64,000 nucleotides of DNA from Balamuthia mandrillaris (Eukaryota > Discosea > Longamoebia > Balamuthiidae): NCBI GenBank assembly GCA_031835245.1, contig JAVKOQ010000058.1, positions 124,001 through 188,000 of the forward strand, in the 5' to 3' direction. The notes below the pieces were generated by a model. The model worked only from the letters and a program-made list of their open reading frames with translations, was not told the origin of the DNA and did no database searches. How positions within the stretch are numbered: the stretch's first letter is position 1; every line of letters starts with the position of its first letter. The translations under genes were made by a program, and so were the position numbers. Positions 56,691-64,000 of this stretch are shown here, piece by piece.

Positions 56691-59600
56691 ATGTCGGACA
56701 ACAAGAGATTGACAGTGAAAGAACTGCGGCAAAGGATCGAGGACCTCAGTGGACAATGGATCACCAAGGACTCCAAATCTGTCTTATCGCACAAATTGCA
56801 AGTGCTACAAACTCCTACGTCAAATCCTTCTTCCAACCAACCATTGGACCTCTCGGAAACAGATGAAGGCTCATCTTCCTCCCCGTCCAACAGGTAAAAC
56901 AACTTCAAGCTATCACTATGAAAGGTTTGTGCTTGTATTTTTGTGTTATAGTCAATGACTGAACGGCCACTATTCGCTTTGCTTCTTTCTTCCTCAAGAG
57001 AGAAGGGCCAGTCCAGCTCCATCCTACTTTTGCCCTTTCTCTTCTCTCATCCAAATTATTATTTGAAGGGATGGTGTTGACTGCACTGTACAGCACAGAT
57101 CAGCCCTTCAGCTCATTTGCTGCACCAAACGGCACAGTTCAGCCCTTCAAATCCTCTAGTACTTTAGAAGGGAAATCATTGGCTGCACCATATGACGCAG
57201 CTTAGCCCTTCAAACCTCTGGTATTTTTGAAGGGTGTTGGCTGCGCCATATGGCACAGATCTGCCTGAAAGATCAACACTTTCCTTTTATAGTTTGGGTG
57301 ATGATTGCGCCATATGGCACAGATCACAACTGCTGCCTTAATTTCTTGTTTGGCTGGCAAGAAAAGGTTATAGGCTGCACCGTATGACGCAGCTCATGCC
57401 TTTGGCCTTTTTCTCTCTTGTTGACTAGTTGAAGGGCATTGGCTGTGCCATATGACGCAGCGGATACCCTCCACAGTTTTTCTTTTAACTTTGTACTGTC
57501 ATTAACTTCTTATGTTTTATCAGGTTGGCATTGACCTCAGACCAGAAGGGTTGAATAAGCTGCTGGCCACATTCAACTCAGGTGGCATTTTGTCTTTTGA
57601 TGAACACTCTTCTTTATTATTGATGGAAATGCCCTCAGCTCTGTGGGTGCATCCAGAAAGCAATCAACAAGAATATGTATATCTTGGAGGTAACCATCAA
57701 TGTGCAGCAGCCCATGTATTGTACTGTGAAAACTCTCCAAAGCTGAAGGAGTTAACTTGGAGGGCCAAAGTGCTGCCATTTAATGGCAAACAACTTCCAA
57801 GTGTGGCTGTCTTGGACAAGGTACAATACCTTGGAGTTTTATGTTGTTTTTTCTGTTTTTTAACACGGTGACTTACTCATATTTCTTGGAAGTTGTCTGC
57901 CTGGGACAACCTGGTGTTGTCCGAAGGAGTCAATCAAGAGACAGAATGGGATATGGTCTGTTTTGTGTACAATCATCTCACAAAAACACCAGAGGAGCTG
58001 TTACATTATCTGGTAGGATGGTCCTTCTTTGGTTGCAGGCAAGCTCTGAAATGATTGCTCATTTTCTCTTTTTTGTGTTGGAGAGGAGGGGGTTTTGTAT
58101 TTTAGAATTCACAAACTGCCTCCCAAGATGCCCATAATGCTCTCACCTTTGATCATGTTCAATGTTTGAAAACAGTGGCAAACAAAATGCAGAAATTCCC
58201 AGAGTCTTGGAGTTATATTCAGGAGAAGGACAAAGAAAAGGGGGGCTGGGTGTTTACTCCTTATCACTTGAGAGAGAAAATGCCAAGCTCCTTATCAGAT
58301 GAAACCTTGTTGGCAGCCTTGAAAGAGATATGGGCAAGGCACCTTGAGGATCCCAAGGAAGAATGTTCTGTAACCATCATGAGATGGTTTTGGTGAAGGA
58401 GGTGGAGAGGATTGAGGTGTAGTGGTGTTTGAGTGGAATGGAGGAGAAGCTGGTTCATCAGAGGGTATGTATTGCTACCAGCAAGGAATGAATAAATGAA
58501 TGAAAGATAGCTATTGAAAGGAAAAAAAAAAGAAAAGCAAAAAACAACAACCAAAGACCTCTTCCAAACACCAGGCCAAAAAAGCAAAAAACCATCATCG
58601 TGGCAGACCCAAACTCAACACTCCTCCTCAACCCTCCAAACAATTGGCCCACCAACTCAACAAATGGGGAAAGGATGTGCTTGCTTCTCATTCCCCTCCT
58701 ACCAAGTTCAAAGTGAACATTTATGATAATTTACCAACACATGCTCCCTTGATGCTTGATTCCTTGGGAGTACACTGCCAAAGTAAGTCTTTTTTGGGTT
58801 ATTTTTTCCAAAGAACTCAGATTGCTGTCTGTCTAATTTTCTCTCATTCTTCCCAGACCATTATGTGGAAAGGGTTTTGTTGATAACTACCCATTATAAT
58901 CACTTGCACTTGGCCATGAATCAAATCAATGCCAAAAAACAAAAGCAACATCAGCTTTTGATTAACTTGAAGCTAGAAACAGTTCTTGTTTTTGGGTACA
59001 AACCTCACCATTCCAAGCATAACAACAAACCACAATGGTGTGAGAATGGCATGTTTGTGGCAGTGTGGAACAAAGGCCAAACATAGTTGCAGGATGATTC
59101 TAGTTCGATTACTTCTTCTCTTGTTGGCCTTGGAGACATGGCAACCAACTTCAGTGGTGATTCCAATCAAGGGACCTCAAGCTCAGGAAGGACAAGTGGC
59201 TGATCAGGCGAATCTCTCTTCTTCTCCTGTTCCTCCTTTAAATGTGTATCATTATTTGCTGAACACATTCACAGAGCCTAAAGATGTGGTGTTGGCCTTT
59301 AATTCCACAACAGGTTGTTTGCCTGCAGTTTGTTTGGAAAGTAAGTTCATCCTTTTGTTTTTCCTTTCCTTGTTTCTTTTGGTAATGAACTAAAACATTT
59401 ATAAATGTTAGCAATGCGTCATTTTGTGGCCTTGTTTCCTGGTTCTAGAGCCACAAACTTAGCAGAGCATGCAAAATTATTAGCAACCACTGTGTTGGAT
59501 AGAAACAAGGTGCAAAAAGGCTTAGTTGCTTGGAAGAAAAAACAAAAAGTTCTGAAAGAAGATTTAGTACCAAAAAATGCAGATGATGAAGATGATGAAG

Positions 59601-59926
59601 TTCCAAAAGATAGTAATCAATCTGAAGAGGAAGATGAAGAACTTCCAAAGCTTACCTCCAAAAACCACAAAAAATCAAAAGCACAACAAAATGAAAAAGA
59701 AAAAAGTAAAGAAGTAGAAGTAGAAGAAGAAGAAGAAAAAGAAGGAGAAGAAAAAGAAGGAGAAGAAGAAGAAGAAAAAGAAAGAGAAGAAGAAGAACAA
59801 GAAGATACAGAAAGTAAAAAGAACAATAATAATAGTGATGAGGATTTTTCAGATTCTGATAGCAACACATCTTCTCAATCAACCAAATCAAAAAAAGATA
59901 AAGGAAAAGACAAATTAGACAAATAA
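56691..59926 (+). CDS. ParB-like domain plus DNA methyltransferase-like region, spliced
   Basis: Probable exons: 56691-56893, 57524-57820, 57893-58012, 58106-58392, (about 58430-58463), 58521-58782, 58857 to about 59080, a piece ending at 59340, and 59412-59926. Exon 1 reads like a SAP-type helix pair (LTVKELRQRIEDLSGQWITK). Exon 2 has GIDLRPEGLNKLL and YVYLGGNHQCAAAHVL, resembling the GNHR.AA motif of ParB-like domains. Middle exons: HHRGRPKLN, an AT-hook-like piece. Near the end, LLNTFTEPKDVVLAFNSTTG with CLPAVCLE resembles motifs X/I of N4/N6 DNA methyltransferases (usual FxGxG altered), as expected in the beta-class order where motif I is C-terminal. I see no clear DPPY. The last exon ends in a Glu/Lys-rich tail. 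Phases fail between exons 1-2 and near 59080, so the model is tentative or the gene is decaying. Confidence 0.5.
57075..57480. repeat. Dispersed copies of the GCGCCATATGGCGC-type palindrome
   Basis: At least six variants of the minisatellite palindrome lie here (for example TGCACTGTACAGCACAG, GCTGCGCCATATGGCACAG, GCTGCACCGTATGACGCAG), spaced about 45-75 bp and not in a regular array. They fill the first intron of the methyltransferase-like gene. Another copy is at about 54024-54044. Confidence 0.7.
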
Positions 59927-60100
59927 ATTCTGTTTTTGAAATATCAACTTTCAAACAACAATAATAAAAATGTTTTCTTTAATATTTATAAAATACTATG
60001 CTATTCATATAAAAAATAATTTATGATTTTCCTTATTAAAAAAAATTTGAAAAAAAATTATTTTTGATTTTGGAAAAATATTTAAAAAATTATTTTTTGC
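59927..60100. other. 3' flank and AT-rich block
   Basis: Follows the stop of the methyltransferase-like gene; 59985-60095 repeats the AAAAATAATTTT motifs seen at the other AT-rich blocks. No gene. Confidence 0.5.
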
Positions 60101-60620
60101 CTTTTCCTCTGCCACCCATAGCTTTCTTGCCACCACGTCAATATACACATTGAATAAGAAGGGAGACAAAACTCCTCCTTACTTAACTCCTCTTTCTACT
60201 AGGAATTCCTCAGAGAGTTGCCCATTCATGCAAATGACACTTGTCATACCACAGTACCACTCTGCAATGATGCTCACTGCTGCCTCTTCTGCTCCTCTTT
60301 TGCGCAATGTCCTTGCCAGTATGTCATGGTCAAGCATGTCATATGCCTTGCTGATATCCAACAGAGCAATATAAGTATGTTCTTTGCTTCTCTTCATCAG
60401 GCATTTCTTCAACTGCCACACTTAATCCATGACTCCTCTTCCTTTTCTAAATCCGCTCTGGCAATCACTTATCCACCCTTGCTCTCTTGCTTGCATATTC
60501 AACTGCACCAAGATAGCTCCCTCAAACACCTTGGCTGCGTTGCATAAGAGGGTAATTCCTCTATAATTTGCTGGGTTCTGCTATCCCAAATTCTCTTACT
60601 CCTTTTTATTTTCCCTTTTT
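60100..60620 (-). mobile_element. LINE reverse transcriptase fragment
   Basis: Minus strand codes core motifs of a non-LTR reverse transcriptase: NYRGITLLCNAAKVFEGAIL, QSGFRKGRGVMD, YIALLDISKAYDMLDHDILA, then GGVLSPFLFNVYIDVVA. Two in-frame stops interrupt it (after GRGVMD and after VERGVK), and it ends before the YxDD region at the AT-rich block. Dead copy. Confidence 0.85.
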
Positions 60621-60969
60621 GCTCATAATACACTCAAAGCACACACTTTGGTCCACACCTCTTTTCTTGTGAATTAACCCAAAGGAAAGGTGGGTGAGAG
60701 GATCTTCAAGCTGGGGCTCAAGTACATTGAAGTGTGGAAATTAGGAGAAATGCTTTCGCCTACTGGTGGGTAGGCAAAGCCCAAATTGAACAAGCCAAGA
60801 ATGAAGGCAAACCATTGTAGACGCCTAAAGAGCAAAGAAAGAAGGAGAAGAGAAAGGAAAAGGTAGAGAATATTGGAACAGTGGCTTTGGACAGTTTGTT
60901 GGAATTCTCTGGCATCACCCCGGCTAAGGAAGAGCATCACTGCTGCCAACTGGTCTGACATTGTGGATG

Positions 60970-61865
60970 AGGAAGGAAAGGAGACCCAATGACTTCAGTA
61001 GTGTTTATCAACTCTTGGGGCTGGGGACAACAGGAATTGGTCAGCTATTGGGCTGACAGTAAGCAATTTGACTTTTTTGGAGTGTGTAAACATAAGAAGA
61101 TGGTAGTCCCTCTCTTGGAAAGGGAGAGGTACAGGCTGGTAAATAGGTAGAAGGTCTGCTCCAGGGAGGAGTTGCAATGGAAAGGGTGGCACAAGGTTCT
61201 TTGTTTGAGAGGGCTTCAAGGGGAACATCAAAGAAAAGAAAGAGTCACAAATGCCCAACTTCACTTGGGTGGAACTAGCGAGACAGAGTAGCATCTTTAT
61301 AATCATATCATGTATTTCCCTCTAGGAGGTACTATGGACAACTTTAAAGTCGCCTTGGCTGCGATCAAGAAGAGAATCTGAAACTAGTTAATGAAGACCC
61401 CTGATTATTGGAGGAGATTGGAAAGGGCCTTGAGGTGACTCTATTTAGAACATGATAAGAAAAAAGGCTGGCCCTCTTAGTGCCTCAGCTTGAAGAAGAA
61501 ACGCCAGTGTTTACATGGAAAGCTGGAAAACGAAAGAGCATTGTGGACTATGTGGTAGCATAGAGATGGATGGTCAAGGTAGCTGGTGATTAGTAGTCAA
61601 GTTGAAGGATTCTGCAAAAAATTGCAATGAGTTTTAGATGAAATGATGGAAGTGGAAGTCCTGCTTGAAGGAAGAGGTGGAGAGAGTACAAAAGCAGCTG
61701 CAAGCATTTCTTCAAAGAAGAGGAATGAAAAGCCAGGGTGTGGAAAATGCAGGAGGGAGCAACACCAAGCAGGGCAAGGAAGCCATGGTGAACAGCAAAG
61801 TTAACATCCTTGAACAAGCAAGTGGTGAAAGTCCATGCTCAGTGGCTAAGAGAAGGAAAGAATAA
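60970..61865 (+). mobile_element. LINE endonuclease-region fragment, decayed
   Basis: Plus strand reads pieces of an AP-type endonuclease: IIGGDWKG and then ETPVFTWKAGKRKSIVDYVV, near the usual GDFN and TFTW..RSxIDYV motifs. Several stops and frame changes lie between. A downstream helical stretch (EEVERVQKQLQ) fits the linker before the reverse transcriptase. The stretch 60621-60969 shows no further feature I can name. Confidence 0.6.
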
Positions 61866-61989
61866 TGGAAAGGCCAGAGAGGAATTTGTAGTGCTCAGGA
61901 AAAGGTTTGTGAGGCATACTTCCTTGGAGAGTCTCTCCTAGAACTCCTCAAAACAAATTATAAACAACAAAATACATGGGATAAACCTC

Positions 61990-62860
61990 AACTACAGCAG
62001 CTGGAATCACAATCTTAGTAGAAGCTGCCATCTCCCCTTCTGAAAAAAGCCTCAAGAGACAAGATAATCATCTTCATACTCTCAACTCTCTCACACTCCA
62101 GGTACTACCTAAGGATCAATGCACCAAGCTGATACACAAGAACCAGCAAGCTCCCAGTAACTCCTCTCCTGCTGCAATTAGCCCCACTAGCTCTATTACT
62201 TCTTTTTCATGCACCTCTGGACCAACACAGCAGCATACATGCTCGCTTCCTCGTTTGTGCCCATCTGCTCCTATGTTTCACTTCGTTAACTCGATTTCAT
62301 CTACTCAACAACAATCCAATCTCACCATCCCAGCCATCAAGCAACAGTACCCTGTTGGTGAAGATGAAGAGTATGACGAATTTTATGAGTCACAACGATT
62401 CCTCAACTTCACCACTGTTATCAACAAAATGCCTGGCCCTAATCAATGACTATTAATAGATGTTGTGTCAGTTTTGTGATCATTAAATGTGATGCCAGTC
62501 ACCCTTTTATGGACCCCTCTATCGTTGACTTGGTTCATGTCAAAACCAAGCAAGCCAACTACACCATCAAACTCAAACACCAAGAAACCACTACTACATG
62601 TGCAGCTGAAACTGAGCCACTTGCTGTTTTCATTATAAGTTCTCCGTTTTGCCTCAACTGAATGGTCAACAGATCATCCTGGGCCTAGACGTCATGTGCA
62701 AGTCTGGCATGAGCAATACTGATATCTCCATTGACCACCCTGAGGAAACACACACTCCAAGGATTATGACAAAGGGAATCAGAACAACATCTTGTAAACA
62801 CTGTTTTTCGCCATCAATACTCAATCCCACATCACATAATGCTCATCATTAATCTACAAG
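61990..62860 (+). mobile_element. Ty3/gypsy-like fragment with protease remnant, fossil
   Basis: Short plus frames at 62255-62852 resemble a retroelement aspartic protease region (a DASHPF stretch, then IILGLDVMCKSG). The piece is broken, with a few interruptions, and no LTR is seen. Old relic; family assignment is tentative. Confidence 0.45.
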
Positions 62861-63439
62861 TGGTAGAATGGCTACATACTGGTGTTATTGTGGGCAGAGG
62901 CAATGAAAAAGCCTTGCACTTGGAGATAGCAGCTTTTTACTAAAAAACCTCCTCTGGAGAACACTTAGTAAATGCATAATATTGTGAAAATAAATGAATG
63001 AGACAAGGAATAGAGAATAGAGGAAAGACAACAGAGTGAATCTTTAATGTTGCTTTAAAGTACATTGAGAGAAAGAGAAAATTGGTTATCTGAATGTGAA
63101 TTGTCTTTTTAGTAAACATAAGTGTTGGTACTTACACTTATTAGCTAGGCCTTTGTAATTAAGGATTTCATCAATTTTATACTTATCTTGCAGGAGTCCA
63201 ATGTGCTTCAGATGGTTGGAGCTAAATTTGTTTGGGAGGGTGATAACACCAGTGCTGTCCTGGAGGAGGTATGCACTACCATGATCACAGTGGGAAAACT
63301 GTGTAAAACTGTGTAAAAGACTCTGGAGACTGGGGAACTTGTGTAGCATGACCTTGAAACTAGCAGAATATTTGTAGAGTGTCATGGAAGAATCATTTTA
63401 AGCCTTGGTGTGGGAGCTGCTTCAGGTAGAAGAGGTAGT
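62861..63439. other. Intergenic island sequence, no gene seen
   Basis: A 99-codon minus frame (63385-63086) has no recognisable features. Nothing else supported. Confidence 0.3.
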
Positions 63440-63610
63440 AATAGTAATAAGAAGTTTATTTGCTCCAAGAACAACACCAATCTATACATAAAAAGTAAAC
63501 ATTAGTACATACATAGTGTACTCTTACTTTTCTTACTCTTTCATCCTCAATTGTTATAATGGTTCACAAGTGAAAGGTGTTCAATGAGCTTTTAGACTTA
63601 CTTTGTAGGT
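63440..63610 (-). mobile_element. LINE 3' end remnant, minus orientation
   Basis: Shares AAGAAGTTTATTTGCTC, AACACCAATCTATACATAAA and ACATACATAGTGTACTCTTA with the 54277 copy. Only ~170 bp of 3' UTR remain, with small internal deletions. Confidence 0.75.
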
Positions 63611-64000
63611 AGAAGAGTTTGAAGTTGCTGCTTTCTTGAATCCATTCCAAAGATCTTTTTCTTGTCTTCCCTGGAACTTTCCTGAGCCTAGAACTTAAGA
63701 ACCAAGAAACCAAGAAGTTACTCGCTTAGGCTTCTGCCTTTGAAGACAAGCTTGAATTCCTATGGATGTGCATGCTGTGTACTCCATTTAACTACAACCC
63801 CAAAGTGATCTTTCTCTTTTGAACTTTCTTGAAGAGCGACTTTCAGAAAGCAAAAATATATTTAATAAACAGAAAAGACCATTTGTAAGTGTGTTTTTGT
63901 TGCTTGTTGCTTTTCATGTGTTTTTGTTAAAGGGAAGTTATTTGTAGTTGAGAAGGCAACCAAGGAATGAGGCTTGGGATTGAGAGTGATAGTTTCTCCA
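63611..64000. other. Window end, no gene seen
   Basis: No ORF, repeat or RNA gene that I can support. Confidence 0.3.

Overview
The window is nuclear DNA from a unicellular eukaryote. Genes are dense, lie on both strands, and are cut by many short GT-AG introns (mostly 50-400 nt). The gene content is eukaryotic: an APC/C cullin subunit, a condensin II subunit, F-box, RGS, JmjC-like and CaMK-type proteins. A free-living amoeba (Amoebozoa, perhaps Balamuthia-like) is my guess from the compact genes, low-complexity tails and a large DUF4215-type surface protein; the taxon is not proven by anything seen here.

Part 1, about 1-42,400, is host gene space of mixed base composition. In order: F-box protein fragment (-), TMEM14-like membrane protein (+), 6-phosphofructokinase (-), secreted Asp/Gly-repeat protein (-), GT-A-like type II glycosyltransferase (+), coiled-coil protein (+), CaMK-type kinase (+), APC2 (-), RluA-family pseudouridine synthase with an altered catalytic motif (+), low-complexity protein (+), condensin II subunit G2 (+), UDP-glucose 6-dehydrogenase (-), a 26-repeat cysteine-rich type I membrane protein (-), small secreted beta-rich protein (-), 3-methyladenine DNA glycosylase (-), DNAJC12-like J protein (+), RGS protein (-), JmjC/cupin_8 protein (-), small heat-shock protein (+), RsuA-family pseudouridine synthase (-), coiled-coil protein (+). 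Neighbours often converge with only 67-106 bp between stops, or diverge from short shared promoters. Exons were placed by reading frame, splice dinucleotides and phase. For phosphofructokinase, the kinase, condensin G2, UDP-glucose dehydrogenase and both pseudouridine synthases the exon lengths sum to a whole number of codons.

Part 2, about 42,400-64,000, is an AT-richer island of repeats. It holds 3' ends and other pieces of one LINE family, a DUF7869-type ORF cluster flanked by repeated palindromic sequences, a short LTR element with two 253-bp LTRs, a broken Ty3/gypsy chromovirus, a 63-bp minisatellite built around an 18-bp palindrome, and a spliced gene that looks like a ParB-like domain joined to a C-terminal DNA methyltransferase-like region. 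Copies of the palindrome, and the two LTRs, differ almost only by transitions, many at CpG, which suggests decay of methylated cytosine.

Most unusual points: the ParB/methyltransferase-like gene beside the CpG-rich palindromes; a TGTCGACA palindrome repeated in promoter gaps; two enzyme homologues with a changed catalytic residue (HRLGR pseudouridine synthase, JmjC protein with Tyr for His); and very long trinucleotide arrays inside host introns.
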